Notes: a model not told the origin generated them from the sequence alone. Counted from the stretch's first letter, positions 49,104 to 59,294 are shown. The stretch: DNA of 64,000 nucleotides from Enterobacter pseudoroggenkampii (GCF_026420145.1 NZ_JAPMLV010000001.1:1798001-1862000), one strand, 5' to 3'. Numbers and translations: made by a program.

Positions 49104-49290
49104 TCACTTCCAAACGACGCTAAACCTTCTGTTCGCACCAGGCATCATGTATTTCCGTAACGGGGAAGGATGAGAAGCTTCGACTAAGGTTCGATTCGAG
49201 CGTAGCGAGAAAGCGTTGCCGCAGGCAACGACCCGAAGGGCGAGGCGCATCGCGCCGAGTCATCCTTCCCCCACCACCATCACTTTCCCA
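49104..49290 (+). ncRNA. rttR: rtT (rttR)-type RNA / repeat downstream of tRNA-Tyr
   Basis: A 24-base stretch covering the tRNA 3' end and following bases (49086–49109) is repeated exactly at 49262–49285, a spacing of 176 bases, close to the approximately 178-base rtT unit of E. coli tyrT. Between them, 12-base inverted arms GGGGAAGGATGA (49162–49173) and TCATCCTTCCCC (49260–49271) enclose further small hairpins (GTTGCCGCAGGCAAC). In E. coli rtT RNA is released during tRNA processing and may modulate the stringent response. Here there is a single unit. The boundary is approximate. Confidence 0.7.
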
Positions 49291-49318
49291 ACATAAAAAA
49301 CCGAGTCCGCCTTCGTAG

Positions 49319-49346
49319 GCCGGGTAAGGCGCAGCCGCCACCCGGC
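49319..49346. repeat. REP-type palindrome
   Basis: GCCGGGT…ACCCGGC arms around AAGGCG-CAGCCGCC, typical of enterobacterial repetitive extragenic palindromes. It lies at the 3' end of the Lrp-type gene and probably ends or stabilises transcripts. Confidence 0.75.
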
Positions 49347-49355
49347 GACAGAAAC

Positions 49356-49799
49356 CTACATCGGCGGCAAACGGCGCTTCACCGGCGAGCTCTTCACAAT
49401 CGACGTATTACACTGGGCATGTTCCGCCAGGCCGTCCAGCAGCGCATCAAGCTGTTCGATTGACCGCACCACCAGCCTAATCACAAAGCAATCTTCCCCG
49501 GTGACTTTGTCGCTCTCAATACACTCCGGCATCGCCTGAATGTACTTATCCACCTTATGCAACAGCCCCGGCAAAGGCCGCACGCGCACCAGCGCCTGCA
49601 GCGTATACCCCAGCGCCGCCAGATTCACCCGTGCACCATAACCCTGAATCACACCGCGTTCTTCCAGCCTCTTCAGGCGTTCTGCCGTGCTGGGGGACGT
49701 CAGACCGATGCGGCCGCTGAGCACCTTCAACGACATGCGCGCATCCTCAACCAGACAGGCTAAAATTTGTCGGTCGATATCATCGATAAGGCATTCCAT
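49356..49799 (-). CDS. Lrp/AsnC-family transcriptional regulator
   Basis: 147 residues from ATG 49799 ([16 protein letters not shown]), with AGGTG six bases upstream. The N-terminal helix-turn-helix is [31 protein letters not shown] (about 18–48), and the C-terminal RAM/ligand domain ends at about residue 140. It is divergent from a DMT exporter with a 107-base gap, an arrangement typical of amino-acid-responsive control of an exporter. The ligand cannot be told from sequence. It is absent from this spot in E. coli K-12. Confidence 0.92.
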   Translation of the reverse strand: MECLIDDIDRQILACLVEDARMSLKVLSGRIGLTSPSTAERLKRLEERGVIQGYGARVNLAALGYTLQALVRVRPLPGLLHKVDKYIQAMPECIESDKVTGEDCFVIRLVVRSIEQLDALLDGLAEHAQCNTSIVKSSPVKRRLPPM

Positions 49800-49906
49800 T
49801 CTTTTCACCTAATTTTAAAAAGTCATTTACCTTTTCAACCTTATATCACCCCTGTAAAACCCGACAGCGATTTTCGACAATAGCGTCATTAATCAGGAGG
49901 TGGATG

Positions 49907-50803
49907 ATGCGTGATTTACATAAAGGCGTCTGGCAAATGAGCCTGGCGATGTTAATTTCCGGCTCTATCGGCGCGTTTGTTTTGCTCTCCGGTCTGCCGG
50001 TGACGGAAGTGGTGTTCTGGCGCTGTCTTATCGGAGCTATGGCGCTTTTTATTTTTATCCGGGTAAGTCAAAAGCCCTTCAGTCCCCTCACCCGCACCAC
50101 GCTGCTGCTGGCTATTCTCGGCGGCGCGGCATTAGTGGTGAACTGGCTGCTGCTCTTCGCCGCCTATGAGCGGATCTCTATTGGTCTTTCTACCGTGGTG
50201 TATAACACCCAGCCGTTTATGCTGGTACTGATGGGGATGTTTTTAGGTGAACGCGTCAGCCTGGTGAAATGGGGCTGGCTGTTCCTCGCCTTTGGCGGCG
50301 TGGTGATACTGCTCTCCAGCGAGCTGACCGGCGCGCATGGCGGTGAATGGCTCGCCGGAATCGGTCTGGCGATGGCCGCGGCCTTCTTCTATGCGGTCAC
50401 GGCCATTATTGCCCGCAAGCTCAGATCCGTTGCGCCGCAGCATATTGCCTTTATCCAGGTACTGACGGGCGTCGTGATGCTTTTGCCGTTTGCCAGCCTG
50501 CCGTCATTTTCCGGTGATTTCCCCTGGCCGATCCTGCTGACGCTGGGCATTGTCCATACCGGCATTATGTACCAGCTGCTCTACAGCGCGATTCAGAAGC
50601 TGCCTACGCCCATTACCGGCTCCCTGTCGTTTATCTATCCGGTGGTGGCAATTGTTGTTGATAATCTGGTGTTCGGGCACGCGCTGAATCTGACGCAGCT
50701 GGCGGGCGGCGCGCTGATCCTGTTTGCTGCCGCTGGGAACAACCTGGGCTGGTGCGAAAAAAAACCCCGCGAGTGCGGGGTTGGTATCAAAACGGCAAAT
50801 TAG
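49907..50803 (+). CDS. EamA/DMT-family transporter (probable metabolite exporter)
   Basis: 298 residues from the second of two tandem ATGs (49907), which is better spaced from AGGAGG. Ten membrane helices form two EamA repeats (about 5–140 and 150–285), with the [17 protein letters not shown] and [17 protein letters not shown] segments typical of repeat ends. It is probably an exporter of amino acids or related metabolites, controlled by the divergent Lrp-type gene. The last 15 or so residues ([16 protein letters not shown]) are encoded by the narI terminator hairpin, and its stop overlaps the narI stop, so the tail is probably a late extension. Confidence 0.9.
   Translation: MRDLHKGVWQMSLAMLISGSIGAFVLLSGLPVTEVVFWRCLIGAMALFIFIRVSQKPFSPLTRTTLLLAILGGAALVVNWLLLFAAYERISIGLSTVVYNTQPFMLVLMGMFLGERVSLVKWGWLFLAFGGVVILLSSELTGAHGGEWLAGIGLAMAAAFFYAVTAIIARKLRSVAPQHIAFIQVLTGVVMLLPFASLPSFSGDFPWPILLTLGIVHTGIMYQLLYSAIQKLPTPITGSLSFIYPVVAIVVDNLVFGHALNLTQLAGGALILFAAAGNNLGWCEKKPRECGVGIKTAN
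50757..50782 (-). terminator. narGHJI operon terminator inside the DMT gene end
   Basis: AACCCCGC/GCGGGGTT stem with a GAGT loop. The A run on its left is a T run on the minus strand. It lies within the last codons of the convergent DMT gene. Confidence 0.85.
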
Positions 50804-51477
50804 CGACGGGCGCGTACTATCTGGTATTTGCGCGTCAGGTACTCCACCGGCGCGCTCCAGATATGCACCAGACGAGAGAACGGGAACAGCACAAACAGCG
50901 TCATCCCCAGCACCAGGTGAACGCGGAAGATAAAGGCCACGCCGTCCAGGTGCGCGGAGGCTCCGCCGTGGAAGGTCACCACGGACTGTGCCCAACCCAC
51001 CAGCTTCATCATTTCGCTCCCGTCCATATGCTGCGCCGAGAATGGAATGGTCAACAGACCCAGCGCACACTGCACCATCAGCAGGGAGAGGATCAGGATG
51101 TCCGCTGCAGTCGTGGTCGCACGCACGCGCGGGCTGAACAGACGACGTTTCAGCAGCAGCAGGCCACCGACCAGGGTCATCACGCCGCAGGCACCGCCGG
51201 CGATCATCGCCATCTTCTGCTTCACCTCAATCGGTAGCCACGTTTCATACATCCAGTGCGGCGTCAGCATTCCCAGGAAGTGACCGGCAAATATCCCCAG
51301 AATACCGATGTGGAACAGGTTAGAGCCCACATGCATTCCCTTACGATCCAGCATCTGGCTGGAGGCAGCACGCCAGGTGTACTGACCGTAGTCATAACGC
51401 AGCCAGCTTCCCACCAGGAACACGGTGCCCGCGATATACGGGTAAATGTCAAAGAAGAACATATTCAGGAAGTGCAT
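50800..51477 (-). CDS. narI: Nitrate reductase A gamma subunit (cytochrome b)
   Basis: Di-heme b membrane anchor that oxidises quinol and passes electrons to NarH. It is 225 residues, as in E. coli, with five membrane helices. Heme-ligand histidines lie in helices 2 and 5 ([40 protein letters not shown]). It starts one base into the narJ stop and is the last gene of narGHJI. Confidence 0.97.
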   Translation of the reverse strand: MHFLNMFFFDIYPYIAGTVFLVGSWLRYDYGQYTWRAASSQMLDRKGMHVGSNLFHIGILGIFAGHFLGMLTPHWMYETWLPIEVKQKMAMIAGGACGVMTLVGGLLLLKRRLFSPRVRATTTAADILILSLLMVQCALGLLTIPFSAQHMDGSEMMKLVGWAQSVVTFHGGASAHLDGVAFIFRVHLVLGMTLFVLFPFSRLVHIWSAPVEYLTRKYQIVRARR

Positions 51478-52187
51478 TAGTGCCGTCCTCCGTTAGAGAT
51501 ATTCAAATATTGCGGGGCAACCGCGCCGGCAAAACGACGCTGGTGAGCGGAGATTTCAGACTCGCCGCAGTTCTGGTCAGCAAAGAATTTCACCTGCTCT
51601 TCTTCCCAGACCGCATCCAGCGCTTGTGGCGTATCATCGCGGGCTTCATCCGCAATTTTCTCCGCCACTTTTTCACTGTCGACCGCGGCGTTGGCCAGCT
51701 TCACCAGCAGATCGAACAGAACCGCATAGCGGCTCTCGCGCTGCTGAAGACGCGCGCCGAGCAGCGCCAGGATCGGCGCGATGTCCTGCAGACCGCCCAG
51801 CGCCTCTTCTTTCGGCAGCTGCGCCAGATACTCCAGATACAGCGGCAGATGATCCGGCAGCTCGCGGCTGTCGAGCTGCAGGCCGTGCTGTTCATACTGT
51901 GCCATCAGATCCACCATCGCCTGACCGCGGTCGCGGGACTCACCGTGAACGTGTTCAAACAGCAGCAGGGACGTTGCACGTCCACGGTCAAACAGCTGGC
52001 TGTAGTCCGACTGGGCATCCAGAAGGTCGCGCGCCAGCAGGTCGCGGAGGAAAACACCCAGCTTCTGGGCATCGTCCTTATCCAGGTTTTCAGATGACGC
52101 GAGTGCATCAAAGAGTTCCTGCTGATGCTGCGCAAGCGCAGCATCCGGATACTCGAGCAGACGCGAAACAATGACGAGTTCAATCAT
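51477..52187 (-). CDS. narJ: Nitrate reductase molybdenum cofactor assembly chaperone
   Basis: Private chaperone (TorD/NarJ family) that binds the NarG N-terminus and permits Mo-cofactor insertion and membrane docking; it is not part of the final enzyme. It is 236 residues and all helical. It begins [18 protein letters not shown], and the conserved [16 protein letters not shown] segment lies around 75–90. It overlaps narH by four bases and narI by one. Confidence 0.97.
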   Translation of the reverse strand: MIELVIVSRLLEYPDAALAQHQQELFDALASSENLDKDDAQKLGVFLRDLLARDLLDAQSDYSQLFDRGRATSLLLFEHVHGESRDRGQAMVDLMAQYEQHGLQLDSRELPDHLPLYLEYLAQLPKEEALGGLQDIAPILALLGARLQQRESRYAVLFDLLVKLANAAVDSEKVAEKIADEARDDTPQALDAVWEEEQVKFFADQNCGESEISAHQRRFAGAVAPQYLNISNGGRH

Positions 52188-53719
52188 TGGTGCGGCTCCG
52201 TTTTGCTGGTCACATCCATGGCATCAATGCGGCGGCTGTTGAACAGGTTGAATTTGCTGTCTGACCCGTGGCAACCGTCGCCAAAGGTAAAGCCACAGCC
52301 ATTTTTTTCCGGGAAGGCTTCGCGGGCCAGCTCACGGTGGCTGCTCGGCACCACGAAACGGTCTTCGTAGTTAGCGATCGCCAGATAGCGGTACATTTCC
52401 TGCGCCTGCGCTTCGGTCAGACCGACCTCTTCCAGCGCGCGGGTATCGGTTACGCCATCCACGGTTTCGGCACGCTTGAAGTGGCGCATCGCCAGCATAC
52501 GCTTCAGCGCCAGCAGTACCGGCTGGGTATCGCCTGCGGTCAGCAGGTTTGCCAGGTACTGCACCGGGATACGCAGGCTCTCCACGTCCGGCAGAATGCC
52601 GTTGCTGCCCAGCTCACCCGCGTCAGCCGCAGACTGAATCGGCGACAGCGGCGGCACGTACCAGACCATCGGCAGAGTGCGGTATTCCGGGTGCAGCGGC
52701 AGCGCCAGCTTCCAGTCCATCGCCATTTTGTACACCGGCGACTGCTGCGCGGCGTCAATCACGCTCTGCGGAATGCCGTCCTTCAGCGCCTGCTCAATCA
52801 CCTTCGGATCGTTCGGATCGAGGAACACGTCCAGCTGACGCTGATAGAGATCTTTCTCGTTCTCGGTGCTCGCTGCGTTTTCAATCGCGTCCGCGTCGTA
52901 CAGCAGCACGCCGAGGTAGCGAATACGGCCTACGCAGCTTTCGGAGCAGACGGTTGGCATCCCGGCTTCAATACGCGGATAGCAGAAGATGCACTTCTCG
53001 GATTTGCCGCTCTTCCAGTTGAAGTAGATCTTTTTGTACGGGCAGCCGGTGATGCACATACGCCAGCCGCGGCACTTGTCCTGGTCGATCAGCACGATGC
53101 CGTCTTCTTCACGCTTGTAGATGGCGCCGCTCGGGCAGGTCGCCACGCACGCCGGGTTGAGGCAGTGCTCGCACAGGCGCGGCAGATACATCATGAAGGT
53201 ATTTTCGAACTGGCCGTACATCGCCTTCTGCATGTTCTCGAAGTTCTGGTCTTTGGCGCGTTTCTCGAACTCGCCGCCCAGAATCTCTTCCCAGTTTGGA
53301 CCGCTGGTAATTTTGTCCATGCGCTGGCCGGTGATCAGCGAGCGAGGACGGGCGATCGGCTGGTGTTTGCCTTCCGGCGCGTTGTGCAGGTTCTGGTAGT
53401 CGTAATCAAACGGCTCGTAGTAATCATCGATGCCCGGCAGATGCGGGTTAGCGAAGATTTTTCCCAGAAGCCAAGCGCGGTTACCCATGCGCGGCTGCAG
53501 CTTGCCGTTGATTTTGCGGATCCAGCCGCCCTTCCACTTCTCCTGGTTTTCCCAGTCGGTCGGGAAGCCGGTGCCCGGCTTGCTTTCCACGTTGTTGAAC
53601 CAGGCGTATTCCATACCTTCACGGCTGGTCCAGACGTTTTTACAGGTGACCGAGCAGGTATGGCAGCCGATGCATTTATCCAGATTCAGCACCATGCCGA
53701 CTTGTGAACGAATTTTCAT
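52184..53719 (-). CDS. narH: Nitrate reductase A beta subunit (iron-sulfur)
   Basis: Electron-transfer subunit carrying three [4Fe-4S] and one [3Fe-4S] cluster. It is 511 residues. Cys motifs in order: CIGCHTCSVTCKN (about 16–28), CEHCLNPACVATCPSG, CRGWRMCITGCPYKK and KCIFCYPRIEAG. Trp in place of Cys in CRGW creates the 3Fe cluster, as in E. coli. It is between narG and narJ, with four-base overlaps on both sides. Confidence 0.98.
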   Translation of the reverse strand: MKIRSQVGMVLNLDKCIGCHTCSVTCKNVWTSREGMEYAWFNNVESKPGTGFPTDWENQEKWKGGWIRKINGKLQPRMGNRAWLLGKIFANPHLPGIDDYYEPFDYDYQNLHNAPEGKHQPIARPRSLITGQRMDKITSGPNWEEILGGEFEKRAKDQNFENMQKAMYGQFENTFMMYLPRLCEHCLNPACVATCPSGAIYKREEDGIVLIDQDKCRGWRMCITGCPYKKIYFNWKSGKSEKCIFCYPRIEAGMPTVCSESCVGRIRYLGVLLYDADAIENAASTENEKDLYQRQLDVFLDPNDPKVIEQALKDGIPQSVIDAAQQSPVYKMAMDWKLALPLHPEYRTLPMVWYVPPLSPIQSAADAGELGSNGILPDVESLRIPVQYLANLLTAGDTQPVLLALKRMLAMRHFKRAETVDGVTDTRALEEVGLTEAQAQEMYRYLAIANYEDRFVVPSSHRELAREAFPEKNGCGFTFGDGCHGSDSKFNLFNSRRIDAMDVTSKTEPHQ

Positions 53720-56700
53720 TTTACGCTCTCCTGTACCTGGTCATTACCTTCGCCGTCTAACCAGTTAATATTCTTCATCTTACGTACCACCACGAACTCA
53801 TCGCGGTTCGATCCTACGGTGCCGTAGTAGTTAAAGCCGTAGGCCAGCTGCGCATAGCCACCGATCATGTGGGTCGGCTTCGGCGTAATGCGGGTCACGG
53901 AGTTGTGGATCCCGCCGCGCTGCTCGGTGATCTCTGACCCCGGCAGGTTAACGATACGTTCCTGCGCGTGGTACATCATGGTCATCCCGGCCGGTACGCG
54001 CTGGCTCACCACCGCACGCGCCGTCAGGGCACCGTTGCTGTTGAACACTTCGATCCAGTCGTTATCTTCAATACCCAGATCTTTGGCATCCGTTTCGCTC
54101 ATCCAGACAATCGGACCGCCGCGCGACAAGGTCAGCATCAGCAGGTTGTCACTGTAGGTGGAGTGAATACCCCACTTCTGGTGCGGCGTCAGGAAGTTCA
54201 GCGCCTTCTCAGGGTTACCGTTCGATTTCACCCCCATCACGGCTTTCACGGAGCGGGTGTCGATTGGCGGACGGTACACCAGCAGGCTTTCACCGAAGTC
54301 GCGCATCCACTGGTGATCCTGATACAGCGACTGGCGGCCTGACAGGGTGCGCCATGGGATCAGCTCGTGAACGTTGGTGTAGCCCGCGTTATAGGACACA
54401 TGCTCATCTTCCAGGCCTGACCAGGTCGGGCTGGAGATAATTTTGCGCGGCTGGGCCTGAATATCGCGGAAGCGGATTTTCTCTTCCTCTTTATTCGTCG
54501 CCAGGTGGGTATGGTCGCGACCGGTGAACTCGCTCAGGGCCGCCCAGGCCTTCACCGCGACGTGGCCGTTGGTTTCCGGGGCCAGGGTCAGGATCATCTC
54601 TGCGGCATCAATAGCCGTGTTGAGCATTGGCTGGCCTTTGGCCGGACCGTCCGCTTTGGTGTAGTTAAGCTTGCGCAGCAGGTCCATCTCGCTCTGGGTG
54701 TTCCAGGCGATCCCTTTCCCGCCGTTACCGATTTTCTCCATCAGCGGGCCGATAGAGGTAAAGCGTTCGTAGGTTGCCGGGTAGTCGCGTTCAACCGGAA
54801 TAATGTGCGGCGCGGTCACGCCCGGGATCAGGTCGCACTCGCCTTTTTTCCAGTCCTTCACGTCCAGCGGCTGCGCCAGTTCGGCGGCGGAGTCGTGCTG
54901 GATGGGCAGCGTCACCACGTCGGTCTCTTTGCCGAGGTGCCCCACGCAGACTTCGGAGAATGTCTTCGCGATGTCTTTGTAGATTTCCCAGTCGCTTTTT
55001 GATTCCCACGCCGGGTCAACGGCCGCAGACAGCGGATGAATAAACGGATGCATGTCCGAGGTATTCATGTCGTCTTTTTCGTACCAGGTGGCGGTAGGCA
55101 GCACGATGTCGGAGTAGAGGCAGGTGCTGGACAGGCGGAAGTCGAGGGTGACCACCAGATCCAGCTTGCCGTCGAGACCGTTGTCTTTCCACTCCACCTC
55201 TTCCGGCTTCACGCCGCCCTGCTTGCCGAGATCTTTCCCCTGGATACCGTTTTCGGTACCGAGCAGGTATTTCAGCATGTACTCGTGGCCTTTACCGGAC
55301 GAGCCCAGCAGGTTGGAGCGCCAGATAAACAGGTTACGCGGATGGTTTTTACCGTTCTCCGGCTGTTCCGCCGCGAAGCGAATTGAGCCATCCTTCAGGG
55401 ATTTCACGGTGTAATCCACCGGTGACATGCCTGCCTGCTTTGCCGCTTCCGCAATGCGCAGCGGGTTAGTACCCAGCTGCGGCGCAGACGGCAGCCAGCC
55501 CATGCGCTCGGCGCGCACGTTGAAGTCAATCAGATGGCCGCTGTAGCGGGATTTATCCGCCATCGGCGACAGCAGCTCCTGCGCGGTGACCGTCTCGTAG
55601 CGCCACTGGCTGGAGTGGTTATAGAAGTAGGAAGTGCTGTTCATGTGGCGTGCCGGGCGCTGCCAGTCGAGGGCAAACGCCAGCGGCTGCCAGCCGGTCT
55701 GCGGACGCAGTTTTTCCTGGCCCACGTAGTGCGCCCAGCCGCCGCCGCTCTGACCTACGCAGCCGCAGAAGATCAGCATGTTGATCAGGCCACGGTAGTT
55801 CATATCGAGGTGATACCAGTGGTTCAGACCCGCACCGACGATGATCATGGAGCGACCGTGGGTCTTGTCGGCGTTATCCGCAAACTCGCGGGCGATACGC
55901 ACGATCTGCGCGCGTGGAACGCCGGTGATTTGCTCTGCCCATGCCGGGGTGTAGGCTTTCACATCGTCATAGCCGGTGGCGCAGTTTTCATCGCCCAGAC
56001 CACGTTCCAGGCCGTAGTTCGCCATGGTCAGGTCATAGACGGTGGTGACCAGCGCGGTAGTCCCGTCGGCCAGCTGCAGGCGTTTCACCGGCAGCTTGTG
56101 CATCAGTACGTTTTTCAGTTCAACCTTGTTGAAGTGCTCGGAACCTTCACCGCCGAAGTACGGGAAGCCCACCTCGGCGATCTCGTCCTGGCTACCCAGC
56201 ATGCTCAGGCGCAGCTCCGTCTCTTCGCCGGTCGTGCCGTTACGCTGCTCAAGGTTCCACTTGCCCTTCTCGCCCCAGCGGAAGCCGATAGAGCCGTTTG
56301 GCGCCACCAGCTCGCCGTTGCTGTTATACGCAACGGTTTTCCACTCAGGATTATTTTCCTGGCCCAGCGAGTCCACCAGATCGGCAGCGCGCAGCGTACG
56401 GCCAGCGGCATAGTAGCCCTCACGCTCTTCCAGCATGACCAGCATCGGCATGTCGGTATAGCGGCGGACGTAGTCGGTGAAGTACTGGCTTGGTTTATCC
56501 AGGTGGAACTCGCGCAGCATGACGTGGCCCATAGCCATCGCCATCGCCGCATCGGTACCCTGTTTCGGCGCCAGCCACAGATCGCACAGCTTGGCGATTT
56601 CGGCATAGTCCGGGGTCACCGCCACCGTTTTGGTGCCTTTGTAACGGACTTCGGTAAAGAAGTGCGCGTCCGGCGTACGGGTCTGCGGCACGTTAGAGCC

Positions 56701-57459
56701 CCAGGCGATGATGTAGCTGGAGTTGTACCAGTCCGCGGATTCCGGCACGTCGGTCTGCTCGCCCCAGGTCTGCGGAGACGCGGGCGGCAGGTCGCAGTAC
56801 CAGTCGTAGAAACTCAGGCAGGTACCGCCGATTAAAGAGAGATAGCGCGCGCCGGAGGCATAAGAGACCATCGACATCGCCGGGATTGGCGAGAAGCCCG
56901 CCACGCGGTCAGGACCGTAGGTTTTGACGGTGTAGACGTTGGAAGCGGCAATCAGCTCGTTCACCTCTTTCCATGAGGAGCGAACGAAACCTCCGCGACC
57001 GCGGGCCTGCTTGAAGCTTTTTGCTTTGTCAGCGTCTTCAATGATGGAGGCCCAGGCATCCACCGGATCGCTGTGCTGCACTTTCGCTTCACGCCACATT
57101 TTCATCAGGCGCTTGCGCATCAGGGGGTATTTCAGACGGTTCGCGCTGTAGAGATACCAGGAGTAGCTGGCGCCACGCGGGCAGCCGCGCGGTTCGTGGT
57201 TCGGCATATCCGGGCGGGTGCGAGGATAGTCGGTCTGCTGCATTTCCCAGGTCACCAGACCGTTTTTAACGAAAATCTTCCAGCTACATGAGCCAGTGCA
57301 GTTCACGCCGTGGGTCGAACGGACGACTTTGTCATGCTGCCAGCGCTGGCGGTAACCGTCTTCCCAGTCCCGGTTGGTATCCAGAACCTGGCCGTGCCCA
57401 TCGGCAAACGTTTCACCCTTCTGCTTGAAGTAGCGAAACCGGTCCAAAAATTTGCTCAT
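53716..57459 (-). CDS. narG: Nitrate reductase A alpha subunit (molybdopterin)
   Basis: Catalytic subunit reducing nitrate to nitrite on the cytoplasmic face. It is 1247 residues, as in E. coli. The FS0 cluster ligands are His50, Cys54, Cys58 (HGVNCTGSC) and Cys93. The Mo ligand is Asp223 (WYCDLPPAS). Bis-MGD binding features such as HGRSMIIVGAGLNHW and CGCVGQSGGGWA follow. It starts MSKFLDRFRYFKQ with GGAGATACCC upstream. It is the first gene of narGHJI, with a perfect FNR box about 93 bases before the ATG. Confidence 0.98.
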   Translation of the reverse strand: MSKFLDRFRYFKQKGETFADGHGQVLDTNRDWEDGYRQRWQHDKVVRSTHGVNCTGSCSWKIFVKNGLVTWEMQQTDYPRTRPDMPNHEPRGCPRGASYSWYLYSANRLKYPLMRKRLMKMWREAKVQHSDPVDAWASIIEDADKAKSFKQARGRGGFVRSSWKEVNELIAASNVYTVKTYGPDRVAGFSPIPAMSMVSYASGARYLSLIGGTCLSFYDWYCDLPPASPQTWGEQTDVPESADWYNSSYIIAWGSNVPQTRTPDAHFFTEVRYKGTKTVAVTPDYAEIAKLCDLWLAPKQGTDAAMAMAMGHVMLREFHLDKPSQYFTDYVRRYTDMPMLVMLEEREGYYAAGRTLRAADLVDSLGQENNPEWKTVAYNSNGELVAPNGSIGFRWGEKGKWNLEQRNGTTGEETELRLSMLGSQDEIAEVGFPYFGGEGSEHFNKVELKNVLMHKLPVKRLQLADGTTALVTTVYDLTMANYGLERGLGDENCATGYDDVKAYTPAWAEQITGVPRAQIVRIAREFADNADKTHGRSMIIVGAGLNHWYHLDMNYRGLINMLIFCGCVGQSGGGWAHYVGQEKLRPQTGWQPLAFALDWQRPARHMNSTSYFYNHSSQWRYETVTAQELLSPMADKSRYSGHLIDFNVRAERMGWLPSAPQLGTNPLRIAEAAKQAGMSPVDYTVKSLKDGSIRFAAEQPENGKNHPRNLFIWRSNLLGSSGKGHEYMLKYLLGTENGIQGKDLGKQGGVKPEEVEWKDNGLDGKLDLVVTLDFRLSSTCLYSDIVLPTATWYEKDDMNTSDMHPFIHPLSAAVDPAWESKSDWEIYKDIAKTFSEVCVGHLGKETDVVTLPIQHDSAAELAQPLDVKDWKKGECDLIPGVTAPHIIPVERDYPATYERFTSIGPLMEKIGNGGKGIAWNTQSEMDLLRKLNYTKADGPAKGQPMLNTAIDAAEMILTLAPETNGHVAVKAWAALSEFTGRDHTHLATNKEEEKIRFRDIQAQPRKIISSPTWSGLEDEHVSYNAGYTNVHELIPWRTLSGRQSLYQDHQWMRDFGESLLVYRPPIDTRSVKAVMGVKSNGNPEKALNFLTPHQKWGIHSTYSDNLLMLTLSRGGPIVWMSETDAKDLGIEDNDWIEVFNSNGALTARAVVSQRVPAGMTMMYHAQERIVNLPGSEITEQRGGIHNSVTRITPKPTHMIGGYAQLAYGFNYYGTVGSNRDEFVVVRKMKNINWLDGEGNDQVQESVK

Positions 57460-57796
57460 CGGGTATCTCCTGTGTGGAGCCTGTGGCTCTCTAAATCGAC
57501 ATTGCTGATTTGCAGCGAAGGTAACGCCCTGAAAGAGGGGGAGAATTGATAACGATCAAGACGAGGAGGGACTTTCAGGCGAGGGATTACACCGAATACC
57601 ACCAAAGCGGTATCTTTTGAAACTTCATATCCACATGAAATATATCGTTATTTTTATTTTATCGTACAAACCGCCAGGCAAAATTTAACTTCTCAGGTAT
57701 TAAGGGGTAGAGCGACCTGTAAAGCGATGGCGATCACAGCGTTACCCGTGGGCTTTCTCTGTAAACCCATCAGTATGTTGTAACTATAACCAGCAC
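57460..57796. promoter_or_regulatory. narG promoter and NarL control region
   Basis: About 340 bases between narG and narK (both minus). It contains the FNR box at 57546–57559 and NarL-type heptamers further upstream (TACCCCT on the minus strand at 57703–57709, TACCCGT at 57743–57749). The AT-rich middle (57640–57690) is where E. coli has an IHF site that loops NarL to the promoter. No gene is present. Confidence 0.7.
57546..57559. promoter_or_regulatory. FNR box of narG
   Basis: TTGATAACGATCAA is a perfect match to TTGAT-N4-ATCAA. Its centre is about 93 bases before the narG ATG, consistent with a -41.5 site. Confidence 0.92.
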
Positions 57797-57823
57797 AAAA
57801 AAAACGCGGCCCGAAGGCCGCGT
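57797..57823 (-). terminator. narK terminator
   Basis: ACGCGGCC/GGCCGCGT stem with a CGAA loop. Eight A on its left are a T run on the minus strand. Confidence 0.9.
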
Positions 57824-57838
57824 AAACGGATAATCAAC

Positions 57839-59236
57839 TTACTTTTTATTTTTAGAATTACGCCCGTATACCGCCCAGGTGATCACAACGCAGGCGATAT
57901 AGAAGACGAGGAAGACTTTCATGGCACCGGCCGGAGAGCCGGTCAGGTCCAGAGAAATACCGAACGCTTTCGGGATAAAGAAGCCGCCAATCGCGCCGAT
58001 GGCAGAGATAAAGCCCAGCGCCGCAGCCGTATCCGTCGCCGCTTCGCGCATGGCCTGCTCTTCGCTCCCGCCCTGTGCTTTTACGCGGTCCATGGTCAGC
58101 TTACGGAAGATCACGGAGATCATCTGGAAGGTTGACGCGCTCCCCAGCCCGGCCGTCAGGAACAGCACCATAAACACGCCGAAGAAGGCGATGAAGTTAC
58201 CGCCCTGTCCGTCGGCTGGCAGCGTGAGGAACAGCAGCGCACAGAAGACAGCCATCACGACAAAGTTAACCAGCGTCACGCGGGTACCGCCCAGGCGGTC
58301 AGACACCATGCCGCCCAGCGAACGTGCCAGGGCACCAATAAACGGCCCGAAGAAGGCAAAGTGCAGGATCTGAATCTCCGGGAACTGCGTTTTCGACAGC
58401 ATCGCGAAGCCCGCTGAGAAGCCGATAAACGAACCGAAGGTGGCCAGATACAGCAGCGCCATCACCCAGAGGTGTCCACGCTTCAGCACCGGCAGCTGTT
58501 CGCTCAGCGACGCCTTCGACGCGGACAGGTCATTCATAAAGAACCAGGCTGCGAGGGTGAAGACCACGAGGAACGGTACCCAGATCCAGGCTGCATTTTG
58601 CAGATAGAGGGAAGAACCATCCGCCTGCTCAACGCCACCGCCGCCAAAGGCTGCAAAAATGGAGACCGAGATCGCCAGCGGGGCAATGAGCTGCATCACG
58701 CTCACGCCCATATTCCCCAGACCGCCGTTAATCCCCAGCGCGCCGCCCTGCTTCGCTTTCGGGAAGAAGAAGCTGATGTTCGCCATGCTGGAGGCGAAGT
58801 TTGCACCCGCAAAACCGCACAGCAGGGAGATAATCACGAATACGCTAAATGGCGTAGAGGTATCCTGCACCGCGAATCCGAGCCAGACGCAGGGAACGAT
58901 CATGATGCCTGTACTGAACGCCGTCCAGCGACGACCGCCAAACACCGGCACCATAAACGCGTAAGGCACACGCAGCAGCGCGCCTGACAGCGACGGCAGC
59001 GCGGTCAGCATAAACAGCTGATCGGTCGTGAACGTAAAGCCGACTTTGGGCAGATTTACCGCCACCGCGCTAAACAACATCCATACGCAAAACGCTAATA
59101 ACAGGCACGGCACGGAAATCCACAGATTCCGGCTTGCTACACGATGGCCGCGCTGTTGCCAGAACGCCGGATCCTCTGGACGCCAGTCTGTAATAACGGC
59201 ACCATTTTCCCTTTCGGGAGCGGATGAGTGACTCAT
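57839..59236 (-). CDS. narK: Nitrate/nitrite antiporter NarK
   Basis: Major facilitator protein that imports nitrate and exports nitrite during anaerobic growth. It is 465 residues from MSHSSAPERENG, with AGAGGTGTCT upstream; a GTG two codons earlier is less likely. Twelve helices are visible. Conserved NNP signatures GGLGNMGVSVMQL and GFISAIGAIGGFFIP flank the nitrate-binding arginines. It is divergent from narXL, downstream of an FNR box and NarL heptamers, and followed by its own terminator before the narG control region. Confidence 0.98.
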   Translation of the reverse strand: MSHSSAPERENGAVITDWRPEDPAFWQQRGHRVASRNLWISVPCLLLAFCVWMLFSAVAVNLPKVGFTFTTDQLFMLTALPSLSGALLRVPYAFMVPVFGGRRWTAFSTGIMIVPCVWLGFAVQDTSTPFSVFVIISLLCGFAGANFASSMANISFFFPKAKQGGALGINGGLGNMGVSVMQLIAPLAISVSIFAAFGGGGVEQADGSSLYLQNAAWIWVPFLVVFTLAAWFFMNDLSASKASLSEQLPVLKRGHLWVMALLYLATFGSFIGFSAGFAMLSKTQFPEIQILHFAFFGPFIGALARSLGGMVSDRLGGTRVTLVNFVVMAVFCALLFLTLPADGQGGNFIAFFGVFMVLFLTAGLGSASTFQMISVIFRKLTMDRVKAQGGSEEQAMREAATDTAAALGFISAIGAIGGFFIPKAFGISLDLTGSPAGAMKVFLVFYIACVVITWAVYGRNSKNKK

Positions 59237-59294
59237 AGACACCTCTGATTCTCGAATGATGCTGCAAACATTAGGGTTTTAGGGCGGCGGTAAG

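Noticed and set aside
49104-49290. CRISPR-like repeats beside the tRNA genes
   Set aside because: Only two copies of a 24-base repeat, explained by duplication of the tRNA 3' end as in rtT units; no array anywhere in the window.
52268-53707. 479-codon plus-strand frame
   Set aside because: Antisense shadow of narH, whose four cysteine motifs are intact.
55534-56835. 433-codon plus-strand frame
   Set aside because: Antisense shadow of narG.
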